Of a stretch of 64,000 nt of DNA, positions 15,448 to 27,063 are shown piece by piece. Position numbers and translations under genes: made by a program. Below the pieces are notes generated by a model, which was given only the letters and a program-made list of their open reading frames with translations, ran no database searches and was not told the DNA's origin. The stretch is from Pilaira anomala (Eukaryota; Mucoromycota; Mucoromycetes; Mucorales; Mucoraceae), in NCBI GenBank assembly GCA_025716855.1, contig JAIXMQ010000085.1, positions 1 to 64,000 on the forward strand, read 5' to 3'. Positions within the stretch are counted from its first letter, which is position 1. Each line of letters starts with the position of its first letter.

Positions 15448-16197
15448 TTACAACATTTTAGTTTCTGTAGGTCTTTTATATTCTAACTTTTCAACCTTGA
15501 CTTCATCTTCGATTAATTTATAAACGTAAGTGACTACAGAGCTTCCTTGGATATCCATTAAAACAAAAGAGGGAACAGGGTCACTAGAGTACGAGAGAGA
15601 AAAAAAAAAAAAGTTCAAGTTGATATAAATATAAAATACTTAAAAGTACTTACGTTGCTTCAGGTATAGAGGAATAAGCACCTGTAGCGCTACCTGGATT
15701 AATAAAAAATCGACCATTATACTCATAAGCTTCAAACTTATGTGTATGACCTGACAATAAAACGTCTACTTCCATTTGTCTAGCTGTAATATCAAGTGAT
15801 TCAGCATCCCCCCAAGGAATGACTTGGTGACCATGAATAATACCAATACGTAAAGCTCCTTCTGTAATCACTTTAGTTTGTGGTAAATGTTGGTTTTCAT
15901 CAAAATCTCCTTTCACTGCTACAATGTCGCCAGCAATAGTACGTAAATAGTCAAACGTTTCTTTATCGACAGTATTACCCGTACATAAAATCTTTTGGAT
16001 TTTACCGGGAACCTATTTGAAAGGTATTAGATTATAATAAAAGAAGAAAAGGGAAACAATTTACCAAAAGCTTCTTAAACTTGTTGGGAAGTCCATGACT
16101 TCTATGAGGAATGTGTAAATCACCGATTGCAAGTACGAGCTATACTTATGTGAATAAATTATCCATCTTGATTTTGCATAATAAAACTTACCACCAT
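15448..16197 (-). CDS. VPS29: Retromer subunit Vps29
   Basis: Four exons; exon 1 is only ATGGTG before a GT donor. Joined protein is about 185 aa, as expected. Seen: [90 protein letters not shown] and [18 protein letters not shown]. This is the metallophosphoesterase fold used as a scaffold in the Vps26-Vps29-Vps35 retromer, which recycles cargo from endosomes. The NTVDK segment replaces the metal-binding GNH of true phosphatases, as in other Vps29 proteins. It is convergent with PRI1, with 226 bp between stops. Confidence 0.93.
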
Positions 16198-16694
16198 TGT
16201 ATGTTTAACCAAAAAACGAGTAATAGAGTTTCAAGAGACAATTTACACTTATGAAAATAGTGCATGACGTGTGATTGGCTACACCGTGTGACACCCGCCG
16301 CCCAAAAATAAAAGCTGCTCTTGCAAAAAAATTCTTTCTTCCTTTTTCTTTCGTTCTCTCTTTACTCTCTTATTGATTCACCCTCTTAACTAACTTTATA
16401 TACTATAATACACATGAAACTTTATTTAACTCTTTATTATATTAAGTGTTAAGCACTAACCATACTAATGCTACGCATACAAATATAGAGCAAATATAAA
16501 AAACGTTTTTATCTAACTCTTTTTATATATATCATGATAGTTTCTTTCAGCTTTTATCGAATGCTTTAGTGATGGTTTTCTTTCTTTGATGTGTAATGGT
16601 GTTTGGTACATACATAAAGTTTTCGCAACGATTATGTAATGTTTATATTGGCTCTAGATAAATGACTCCTTAAAATGTTTCAGGATCATGTAGA
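16198..16694. other. Upstream region of Vps29 and beginning of accessory stretch
   Basis: Contains a GATTGG/CCAAT-type motif near 16272 and a less AT-rich patch (cacccgccgccc, about 16288-16300), plausible Vps29 promoter. No supported coding region. Confidence 0.4.
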
Positions 16695-16797
16695 TGTGAG
16701 TGTGGATATATAGATGTGTGGATATGTGGATATGTGGATATGTGGATACGTGGATACGTAGATATGTGAATATGTGGATATGTGGATACGTGGATAT
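16695..16797. repeat. 10-bp minisatellite, consensus tatgtggata
   Basis: About ten tandem, slightly diverged copies of a 10-mer (tatgtggata, with tacgtggata and tacgtagata variants). The unit is not a multiple of three and no real gene overlaps it. Confidence 0.85.
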
Positions 16798-17030
16798 AAA
16801 GGTAATACTTACTCTGTTTTTTTTAAGATGAGGCTGGTAAGAGCCCTCAGGTATTTCTAAGCTGCTTGGCCAAAGAGAGGTTTCAATCAAGTTATAATAA
16901 TTACTTGAGTCAGTGCATCTCTATTAAGCTTATGTTTTTACATTGATGCAACTAGGATTTAATTAGTTATATATGTTTGGGATAGTGTAAATACTCTTTT
17001 GTTTCGATGTACTCTGGAATTGAATCTTTA

Positions 17031-17176
17031 CCGTGCCGACTCTATTTAAGGCTGGGAAAAAAAAAATTCAGACTTTTGTGGCCTTAAATCGTATCATGGC
17101 CTTATTTCTGACTTGAGAAAAATTAAATAAGGCCAAAAATTTCAGAGAATTGCGGCCTTAAATAGAGCGGGTACTG
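17031..17176. mobile_element. 146-bp MITE-like element with terminal inverted repeats and TA duplication
   Basis: The left end CCGTGCCGACTCTATTTAAG and the complement of the right end CAGTACCCGCTCTATTTAAG agree except near the tip, and both continue into GGC. TA dinucleotides flank both ends (17029-17030, 17177-17178), fitting Tc1/mariner/pogo target choice. An inner pair of inverted repeats also exists (ggccttaaatcgtatcatgg and aaataaggcc). No coding capacity. Confidence 0.7.
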
Positions 17177-17360
17177 TAGCTTTCTGCTGTTTTGGAGCTA
17201 ATTAGATTTTTATTTTCTAATAAAAAACTAGTTGGAGCTTGTAAGCTGAAATTCCTAAATGTTTCGAGATATTGAGTTGGTTTGTGCAAAACTCACATAT
17301 AAAGGTCAAGGTTTTTTTTAAACCACATAATTTCTCCTTTATATTTATTTTTTCATTGTC

Positions 17361-18191
17361 ATGCCTTATTGTCGTCTCACCTTAGCTAGTCCATACGGTC
17401 CTCCAACTATCAAGGTCCAAGGTATTCATGTAATCTGTTCGATTCGTGTTCTTGAAGACGGTGTTAATTTCACTGTGTACGATGGTAATGATTCAGGTTT
17501 TGCTCCCTACTTGTTTAGAGATAGGAATGCTTCTACTTTACATCGTATCAATGGTAGCTTTTCGGTATCTTGTTATGATTCCCAGACATTTAATCGTCCT
17601 GTGTATACCCTTCGGAAATTGTGCCTGTAACTGATGACGACACTTCTACTGTTATTAGTTATTGAAATCTATCTTCAATAAAACTTCGTCTCATGATAAA
17701 CTTTTGGATCTTGCAGAATTGGTAAACTCAAAGAGTTTAAGTTACTACTAGTGATAAGGTCGCGTTTGCTAGAAATGTTCTGGAAATATTTAATACTTTG
17801 GTTAATGGAGATATGATTAGAGGTTACAATGATGGTGAGTTACCTTGTAAAATAATAAACGTCCCTGTATCTACCGCTATTGGTGGTCGTCCTCCTGTAG
17901 CTACAATCCGAGAGGCTGTGTCCGTGAAATGATCTTTTTATCCAACTATTAATGTCTTCCTATTGAGTTACACTCGTTTGATGAATGATGAGCCTTTGGA
18001 TGTTGGCTCAGCTGGTGGAGCTTATTTCACCCACTATGATCTAGGCGCATCTGGTTACTATTTTGAGAATATTGCAGAAGGACCCTTTTTTGATGCTCCT
18101 TTAGAAAGCACATAACAATGAGTTTTTCCCAGAGATCTGTTCTAGGGTTGCTGCTACAGATGCTGGTGGAAGTGCTAAAAATGAAGTTTAG
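17361..18191 (+). pseudogene. Degenerate unidentified coding sequence (several frameshifts and stops)
   Basis: An 89-codon frame opens at the ATG at 17361 (MPYCRLTLASPYGPPTIKVQ) and stops at 17628-17630. Protein-like sequence continues in other frames to about 18191: for example GRPPVATIREAVSVK near 17890, GSAGGAYFTHYDLGASGYYF near 18010-18070 and EICSRVAATDAGGSAKNEV near 18130-18188. Breaks lie near 17610-17630, 17660, 17748-17755, 17928 and 18110. No splice sites explain them and no introns are apparent. Codon use is less AT-extreme than the surrounding spacer. I do not recognise the family. Compact, Gly/Asp/Tyr-rich, intronless sequence could be an integrated copy of a structural gene from an RNA virus of the fungus or a lost host gene; this is speculation. 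Confidence 0.5.
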
Positions 18192-18713
18192 GTGATGGAT
18201 GAGTGGTATTTCTGTTCGTTGTAGTATGATCTGTGCGGTTCTGAAGCTGCTTAGTTTTATTTCTTACTTAGATAAAAACTGGCTATTATAATATGTTCAG
18301 ATAAACTCATCTATATCATCATTATAATCGTCATATTTATTTTAGAGGGAGTACGATAGAAGTTCAACTGGTGAGTTCTTGTTTTCGTTTATTTGCTCGA
18401 TCTAAACGTAAGTTTTAATCATATAACGACAAAAAAAAAAAAAATCCAAGGAAAGGAAAGTTTATTGGTTTATAGTATCATTTTTTAGATACTTAAATAG
18501 ATTCGTTGTATTGTGCATTGTCTATTATACATTGCGGAAGAACTTAATTAAAATGTAGAATGGATGCAAAAGATTTGTTTGTTTATATTTAATAAACTAA
18601 ATTAAGTTGTTTATTATCATATTAAGCAGTAAACGCCAACCTATTTATTTTTAATTTTTATTGTTTCATGTCAAAAGTGTATATAATCCCAATAGCTTTA
18701 GCTATCAAAAATT

Positions 18714-18748
<35 letters not shown>

Positions 18749-18836
18749 CCGAACATATTTTACAATTGTAAGTATTCATGTATATATATATATATAAGGC
18801 CTTGATTATTAAACTGTATTATATAAGTCAATAGAT
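18192..18836. other. AT-rich spacer downstream of the pseudogene
   Basis: No supported gene. Holds a 29-nt poly(A) run (18719-18747) and a TATA-rich stretch just before the ATG at 18837. Confidence 0.5.
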
Positions 18837-19265
18837 ATGAATCAATGCGATATATGTAACGAATTTTATGGTAGTGCTCGTGATGTTGCTGCGCATAAGG
18901 CTCGAACTGTTTGTGGACGACGGGTACGAAATAATATTGATCCAAATGTTACAGAAATTGAAGGCTATTCTCTTAATTACGTTGTAATCCCCCCACAATT
19001 TTTTAGTGGCCTCGAGAATGAACAAATTACTGCAGAAAATAGAGGCCAAACGCTCATTAATTTCGCCAATGCTACTCATGCAAAATATTATTCGCGTACC
19101 AACGTTATTAAGAGAAATGCGTATGAGTTTATTCGGTCCAGTTTATTGTCCGTGTCTTTTGCTTTTGAATTATTGTGTATTTTGAGTCTATTATTGGCTT
19201 TTTATTACTGCTCTTCGGGAAATGGATCTGTAGTAAATTATTTTATTATGGGTATTGAACAATAG
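18837..19265 (+). CDS. Hypothetical protein with an N-terminal zinc-finger-like motif
   Basis: 142-codon open frame starting MNQCDICNEFYGSARDVAAH. The spacing C-x2-C-x12-H-x5-C resembles a C2H2/C2HC zinc knuckle. The C-terminal third has a hydrophobic run (LLCILSLLLAFYYC) that could be a membrane helix or read-through of an unrecognised intron (donor-like gtgtct near 19150). No family recognised. It lies beside the pseudogene in an accessory stretch, so a truncated transposon-encoded protein is an alternative. Real expression is uncertain. Confidence 0.4.
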   Translation: MNQCDICNEFYGSARDVAAHKARTVCGRRVRNNIDPNVTEIEGYSLNYVVIPPQFFSGLENEQITAENRGQTLINFANATHAKYYSRTNVIKRNAYEFIRSSLLSVSFAFELLCILSLLLAFYYCSSGNGSVVNYFIMGIEQ

Positions 19266-19602
19266 ATTGTCTTTTTTTTTTTTTTTTTTATATTAAACAA
19301 GCTACAAGATTAAAATAGTTACATAATTCTTTTTTACCAAATATCTCTTTAAATAAATAATAATGCCATAATTATATTCCTTAACTATTTTAGCTTATTT
19401 GAAGCTTCAGAACCGCTTTGATTTTAAATATAATAGTATAATATCTTCCAAGCTTATACCTATTTTTTTTTTTAAAAAAAGAAGTAGACTGAAGTGTGCT
19501 TCAGGTTCTTTTGAAATTTATTAATCATACCAGTAAGTAAATTTTATGGGGGGTTTTTTTTATGTACACATCTATAGCGAAAAAGGGGTTTTTGTTAGTG
19601 GT
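19266..19602. other. Spacer before the NDUFAF6-like gene 3' end
   Basis: AT-rich with T and G runs; nothing recognisable. Confidence 0.5.
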
Positions 19603-20792
19603 TTAAATCGTCTTTGATTTAAACGATTTCCACATGATTAAAGGTAATTTCCAATCCTTCTTTTGTAACTTGACATCAAATACGTTAAAATTAGATTTCT
19701 CAAGATTTTCTAAATACTTGATGTGAGGCACGGCAGCTAACAAAGCAGGAAAAGCTTCAGGAGGGACTTGAGGTAATAAAGATCTTGCAGTTAATAATTG
19801 ATCGTAAGCAGCTGTAGCTACATCATATACAGCATCTTCTACACCATCGATTTCTCCACGATATACATTTTCTTGTACAATATCATACTACATAAAAAAA
19901 AAAAAAAAATTAAAACTTATTTTCACCTTTGATCCATATATATATTACCTTGGCAGTAATTTCTGCAGGTAAGACAAGACGTTTTTGACTGACGTGAAAT
20001 GGTAATGAACGTAAAAAGGTCGAGATACCAATCATCTTTCCAATATGACTAATGGCGTGATCTGCATTCACATCTTTGACACCAAGGGATTCAAGTTGAA
20101 GATATAATAAACTAGATTGGGTATTTTCAGAATAAGTTTCCATATCCTTGATTGTCATAAATTGATGATCATCTAAATTACTTGACTATTTGGTTTATAG
20201 CCCATTTTTTTTTTTTAGTTTCCTTTCTCCCTGTCTCTAATTAATGCTTACTCTTTCTGTAATAATACGTTTCATCCACATGGCTGACATATTACATGTT
20301 TTCAATGCTTCCGCAAGTGCTAAAGCAATAGGTTGTTGAGGTGGATTTCCCTATAGTATACGAGATCAATTTAAAATGATTGAAATAACTATGTGAAAAA
20401 TCACTTACAGCATAGATTTGATCCACTGTATCTTTCCAGAACTGCATTCTCATTTTACCAATCTCGGGTTTAGAAACGTTTTCACGAATAGAAGCTAATT
20501 CTACGTTAAATGCCCTAAGTGCGTATTGTGTATCTCTCAATTCTTTTGGGAAGAAGGGAACACAAAGGTATCCTTCATAGTCTCGTTGTCTAAAACGCAA
20601 AAAAAAACAGTTAGGGGGTTTAATATTGAAGAAGGGAGTAGTTTTTTTTTTTTTAATGTGTATATACCTGACAGATTCTTTACAGTATTGTATAGCGTTC
20701 TGCAAACGCTCGGGTGTTACGGGTGTAGAATAAGATCGAACATGTCTCATTTGAGAAATGATTCGAGATCGCGATTGTAATATCAAGCTCAT
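19603..20792 (-). CDS. Mitochondrial complex I assembly factor NDUFAF6-like (squalene/phytoene synthase fold)
   Basis: Five exons from the ATG at 20792 to the TAA at 19603-19605, about 310 aa. The N-terminus [20 protein letters not shown] is a typical mitochondrial presequence. Then [105 protein letters not shown] and LPAEITAK match NDUFAF6, a squalene/phytoene-synthase-like protein without the catalytic Asp-rich motifs of true prenyl synthases (the first motif position reads DMETYSENT). NDUFAF6 acts in early assembly of the ND1 module of complex I, which fits an obligately respiring fungus. Confidence 0.88.
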
Positions 20793-20995
20793 AATAATGT
20801 AAGTATTTGAAAAAAAAAAGTGAAAAATGCACCAGGGTGAAAACAGGTTTTTATTTTTTATTTTTACTTTTTGGAAAAGTCCGATAAAGTTTTTATTAAA
20901 TTACATTTGGTATTGTAAAAAAAAAAAAGGGCATAAATTAATGAAAGATAAATATTTACAAAAAAAAAAAAAAAAAAAGATTAAAGAAAGGAGGA

Positions 20996-23900
20996 CTAGA
21001 AGCACATGAATTTACTCTTCTTATTCATGATTTCATCCATACGATTTTCAAGTATCCTTCTTGCCTTTTCAGCCTTCTCTTTTAAAATCTTTTGTTCCTC
21101 CAGCTGTTCTTCAAGAGCTTTTCTTTCATTCACAGATTCATCACTTGTAGATTGTTGTTGTGATTGAATTTGATTTACTTGTGAGCGCAAGTTTTGTATC
21201 TCGAGGTTACACGCTTGCTTTTCTCGACTTAATAAATCTAATTGCTTCTTGATATCTCGTACAGAGGATTCAGATTTCGTGAGTTGTGTTTCAAGTTTTG
21301 TAATCACTTCTTGATGCGCACGAACATCGTTTTCGGCAAATTGTGCTTTACGTTGTAAAGAGCGAATCAATTTATCATACTGTTCACTAGTAAAATTACT
21401 AGATGAGGTAGCTCCCATAAGCTCACTGAAACTAGTAGAGGTGGTAGAATCATTTCGATGAAGTGAGGTTTGACTGGATAGGCTCTTCAAGGGTTGAATT
21501 GTAGGTGATCCAGGTTCGCTTAATGCTGAAGAATGGTGTGGAGGTGGAGGAGAGCTAGGTAATGGAGGCAAAGGTGTAGGAATAGGTGGAAGTGGGTTTG
21601 ATGGAGGTGCAGTGGGTGGAGGAAGACTATTTGAGTTCATCACGATACGACTGTTTCGAAGTACAGAGGAAGGACGACCGTTGTTCAAGATGTCAGATTT
21701 CATTGAAATAGTAGATAATCTCTTTAAACCATCTTCTTCTGCAGTAGATAAATGAGTATCATGTAAAATTGTAGAAACAGATCGGTATGAGCCAGATTTA
21801 GTTAATTTGGCAATACTTGAAGTAGATAAATCACGTTGTAACTTGTAATGAATGATACTTCCGGTACTATTACTAGCAGTAGGTGGAGGAGGTGGAGAAC
21901 TTACACGGGGTGTTTGAGGTGGAGATGTGAATTGAACAGAGTCTCTGTTACGAGACAAAAAGGTGCTGTTGTTATTGTTTCTTGGTATCACTTGTTCCAT
22001 TTCCTTCTCAAGACGATCATTCGCAGCAGTTAATTTCATCAGTTCAAGCTCCAAGTTTTTTGTTTCAAGAGTTAATTGACCACGTTGTAAAACCAATTGA
22101 GCTTCCAGGTTATCATTGTGTTTCAAGAGCTGAGAGTTATCTTCTTGTAATTGTAAGATCTTTTCAATCAGTTCTTGTTGTGAGCTACCAGAGTGACAAG
22201 AAGAATTACTTTCGTCTTGTTCTTCATCTAATTCAATTGTTTCGTTTCGATATGAAGAACGTACGTTAGTAGAGAATTCTTCAAGGCCAAGGTGTTGATG
22301 AGATATTTGTTTTTCAATGTCTCTTAAGGAGGCCTCAAGTAATTCAATCTTGGCTTTAAATGCTTGGTTTTCTTTACGTGTATGTTTCAGTTCTGTCTTT
22401 GTGGTTTCCATTTGAGCTTTCCATAATTCGTCTTCACGCTTTTTGGATTGCTGTAATAAAATTAACTTGTTTTCTAAATCTGAAATCATACCAGTAGAAT
22501 CTTGTGAAGAGATATAGGCGCGTTCTTCTCGAATAGTACGTTCTAAATCAGCAATCGTTTTAACAAGAGCTTCATTATGTGTTAATTGATTTTGAACCAT
22601 AAGTTCTATTTGAGTTAACTCCTTTTGTTTTTCTAAGCTCGCAGTCTGATGTCCTTGAATTTCTTTTTCCAATTGTTGAACACGGGATTCTAACGTATGT
22701 ACCTTTTCTAATTCAGCATTTGAGTCTCTTTGTCCTTGCTTCAATTGTTGAACAAGATCTTCTTGTTCAGATAAAGAATTTCTTGCTTGATTTAATTCGG
22801 AAACCAAGTTCTTGACCATGATATCACCTTGTGAAGCGCGTTGAGAGATTTGTTCTAATGACTGTGATAAATGTTCCTTTTCAGCAGAGAGTAAACTAAC
22901 TGTACGTCTCTTTTCTTCAATCTCTTCTTCTCGTACTTTATAATGATGCTTAATATCTTCCAAGGTCTCAATGCTTTTATCCGATTTAGCTTCTTGAATC
23001 CTTAAAGTACCTTCCATCACACGCATCACGTTTTCCAATTGCTTTTTCTCGGTACCCATACCAGATACATCCCTCAAGACACTTTCAAGTTGATTTTTCA
23101 TATCTTGAGCTAATCGAGATTTCATAGTGTTATCGGCTTCCAAGTATTGAATCATCTGATCGCGATCCTCTAATTGTGTACGTAACGAAGAAACAAGATG
23201 ATCCATTTCTTCCAACTTTATTTCAAGGCCTTCAATAATCTCATCTTGCTTTTCCTCTACAAGCTGTAAAGCGTTTATATCCAACTTGAATTTCTCTAAC
23301 TGATGCATACTCTGTTGTAAAGTATTCTTCGTATCTTCTTCTTGTTGACGCATCAAATGTTGTAAATGATCGTAATCTGAACGCATCTTTTCAAGTTGTA
23401 ATCTGTTACTATCTTCTGCTGTTGAAAGTAAATCAATCTTTTCTTGTAAGGCGAGGCTGTCAGAAACTTGATCATTGAGCTGTGTTTGATAGCTTGTACA
23501 TTGTTCCTTGGAGTCACCAACACTTTTCTCGAGTTCAAGTACTTGAGATGCATGTGAATCACGTAACTGGGATAACTCGAATTTCAAACTTTCAATTTCT
23601 TTTAGCTGAGCTTCCATAAGGTCTAGTTGAGCTTGCTTTTCAGATATTAATTGAGCGAGTTGAGTAGAACTGATGTCAGATGAAGGACGCTCCTTGAGTA
23701 AAAGTAGCTCCTTCTCAAACTCCTCACATCTCTTTTGGCATTGTAAGAGCTCCTTCTTCAATAGCTCCTTTTCTTCATAATAGGAATCTTGTTGAATCTT
23801 CTCCTCTTCCTCTTTAGGTGTTGTTGCTACTGTATTGTCCACTATACTGGGATTTTCTTCTACTGTTGGTACGATGGTATCCTCTATACTGTTATCTAAA

Positions 23901-25421
23901 TTTGATTTTATTTCACGCATACTATTATTATCGTCTGTAGATAACTGAGAAAGTCGTTCAGTTAATTCAATTCGTTCCTTTTCAGACTTGGATAACCTTG
24001 CTTCCAGATCCGTGATATATTGTTCAGTATGATCATCCATTTCTTTAAACTTTATAATTTTTTCACGTAATTCAGACAAGATCTGTTGATCTCTTTGTCC
24101 ATCTCGTACAGATTGTTCTAATCGAGCTTCGAGTTCCAAACAATAACTTTCGGATACTTGTTCTCGTTCGAGCGCAAGCTGTAACCGCTGCTTTAATTCT
24201 TCCAGTGATTGAATTTCGGTATTTTGTAATTGTTGATAGGCTTCAATCTTGGCTTGTTGTTCAGATAAGGCTTCATCAGAATGAGTAAGAGCAGCACGAG
24301 CCATGGCTAATTGAGATTCTAAGCCTGAAATTGATTTCTCGTATTCTTCAATGACAGGTTCGACCAAGTGTTGAAATGCAGCACCATCTGTCTTTTGAAC
24401 AAGTTCACGTTCAACTAGTAAGTTACGCTCTCTGGTGACGGTCACTTCATTTTGAAGTTCTTCAATTTGTCTTTTTAAATCAGAGACCATGACAGCTACT
24501 TCATTTGGATGTACAGGAGAATCAAATAGATCGAGAGAATGAGTTGATTCTGGTAAAGTGACAGAGGTAGTAGCGGAAGTGGAAGTGACAGGTTCATGAT
24601 CTGATAAAGAAGAAGAAGGGGATGCAATACCAAAGGAAGATGAATGTGATTTTAAAGAGGATTGAGGTGAAGGCGTACTTCTATGTACGTTCTTTAATGT
24701 CTTTACTTCAGATTTCAGTTTAGAAATGATTGAACGTAAATGATCTAAATTATCACTTGTCATCCATTCTTCTGCTTCGTTTCGTTCTGCTTTATTTCGA
24801 ATGTTTCTAGCACGAAATGCGTATTTAATGGTATTGATGGTTTCAGTTAAGTTGATTTCGGCAGGACTGACACAGGCAATCATAAGAGTAGTTGAGTTAC
24901 CGCCTAATGAATCTTGTAAGAGACGAGTGAGTTTTGAGTCTCGGTAAGGTACATGTGTGGATTTTTTGGATGGATCAGATAAGGCGGAGATGACGTTTCC
25001 TAATGCTAATAAACCAGCATTGATATTGATACCTTCTTTACGTCTATCACCTTCTGCAGCAGTTCGTTTTAGTCTTTCTGAACCAGCCAGATCAACAAAA
25101 TGAAATTTTGAATTCACAATCATCCATTCACCTTGTTCTTCTTCTATCGGTGGAGATTGATTTTGTTGTTTTTCCATTTGCCCAATAAGTGCTTTTACGT
25201 TTAATGTACTATGTCGAGTTGTTAATGATTTTGTTGGAGTAGGTTTATTATTATTATTATTATTATTTGTTGTTGATGGTACCCATTTTTCTTGTTTTAG
25301 TGTAACAGAGAAAATGGCATGCGATCGAGATGATTTAGCGTTCATATCAGTTGAACCTGTTGCGCGATTCTGAGTACCTAATTCAAGGTATCTTTCAAGG
25401 GGGTGGTAAGGTTAGTATATA

Positions 25422-25452
<31 letters not shown>

Positions 25453-26117
25453 AAAAAATAGACAAGACAAGTAAATATATAAATGCAATGCATTGCATCA
25501 TTACCTAAGAACATCTTCAGTGTTTCCAACAGGAACCTCCTTTAAACCAGTCCAAATAATATGTCCTTTTGTATCTTCACGAATAGTGACAGGTGTACGT
25601 TCATGTGGTGGAGCCGGATTTAATAAATCGATTAATTCTTCATTATAAATTTCGATAAAAGAAACATGAACATTATACTTTGTTGCTTTTTCGTTTATTG
25701 GTATAGTAGTATTAGTAGTAGTATTTGGTATAGTGGCATTTGAGCCACGTCGAGGGGGTGTCATCATCGATACAGGTCTTAATTTTATATTAGAAGCAGA
25801 CTTTCTTGGTGCTCTTAATCCAGATGAAGTTGCTGGAGGAAATGTAGCGAGAACAGATGGTGCTCTTTTGGGTATAGATTCCTTTTGGATATCTTGTAAT
25901 CGGTCAAATAATGCGGACATTGCACGAGGAATAATGCCTTTAAAAAAGTAATTGTTGGTATATATATATATATATCATGGTTTTTATTTCAATCCAATTC
26001 CAAAGTTTGTTACCTTCTTGCTCTGGGTTTGCACCATTTTGATCATCAATGGCTGTACCCATTGTGTATGTTTTACCGGAAGATGTTTGACCCTATAAAA
26101 ATAAAAAAAAGAATGAG

Positions 26118-26148
<31 letters not shown>

Positions 26149-26612
26149 GGTTTTTTATATAATTTTTTTTTTAAATAACTAACGTAAGCCAAAATAGTAA
26201 CATTATAACCTAAAAAAAGAAAAAATTAATCAATGTAATATAAACATAAACAAGATTTTTTTTTTTTTTTTTTTTTTATTTACCATCAATAAACCTGTCA
26301 ACAAAATTCGAGGCAACAGAAGTAAATACTTGATCTTGTGTACTTGTTGCATCAAATACATGATCGAATTGAAATGATTTTTGATGTGGAACAATTGCTA
26401 CTGTTTTATCATAAGTTTTTATCACATCTGAATTTGTTGAATTAGAAAATCGTGGTTGAGCTCGATCAGATGAAGTTAAAGGTCGTACTCGAAGTGCTTT
26501 AGTTTGAAAATATTTAGAGTTATATGATAAAAAAAAGTTGGTTTTTATTTTTCTTCTTACCGACTTGTACAGCATTACTATTATTCGCTGTGATTGGTTG
26601 AGTTTGTGTCAT
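20996..26612 (-). CDS. Kinesin-4 family motor, long coiled-coil form (copy A)
   Basis: Exon 1 ([17 protein letters not shown]) starts at 26612; four short exons and a 142-codon exon precede a 1,449-codon final exon; total about 1,730 aa. Motor: [14 protein letters not shown]-loop [29 protein letters not shown], switch [16 protein letters not shown], switch [13 protein letters not shown], then [20 protein letters not shown] and [20 protein letters not shown] neck and long coiled coil (roughly residues 560-1350) follow, then proline-rich [10 protein letters not shown] and [20 protein letters not shown], and a second coiled coil to the C-terminus. The motor matches the fungal branch of kinesin-4. 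No Cys-rich chromokinesin tail is visible. A second kinesin-4 lies 7.5 kb away on the same strand. Confidence 0.88.
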
Positions 26613-27063
26613 ATTTAAATCATAAAGTGTTTAAAACAATAATTATAAAAAGTTTTTTTTATAAAAAAAAAAAAAAATAATAATAAAGTAAAGAAAAAAA
26701 GGTTTTTTTCAGTAGGAAGGAGTTTGTTGTGATAAAAAAAGAAAAAAAAAAAATGAGAGGAGTTTTTTTTTTTTGTTCCAAGGGTGTGTTTTTAAAGGAG
26801 GTATCTAACTTTCTACAGATTTGTTATATAAGAATTGACTTGTCAAAAAAAAAAAAAAAAACTTAAAATTTTTTTCTTTTTGATTTGTTAAGAATTGAAT
26901 TGAAATGAATGGAAAGGTAATTAATGAAAGTATATACACTCAAGAATTAAATAATAATAATAAAAGAAAGAAACAAAGAATAAAGATATATATATATATA
27001 AAAAAAGATGAGTAGATACTTATTAAAAAATTTATATATATATAATTGCTGTAACTGGTTACA
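26613..27063. other. Promoter region of kinesin-4 copy A
   Basis: Very AT-rich with A and T runs and several TA repeats (about 26986-27045). No gene. Transcription initiation elements cannot be assigned. Confidence 0.5.

Noticed and set aside
17361..17634. 89-codon frame as a complete small gene
   Set aside because: Protein-like sequence continues in other frames for 560 bp beyond its stop, so it is the first part of a broken gene.
18719..18747. Poly(A) run after the broken gene, as a sign of retroposition
   Set aside because: Homopolymer A/T runs are everywhere in this window, and this one is 500 bp from the last coding-like sequence; no target duplication seen.
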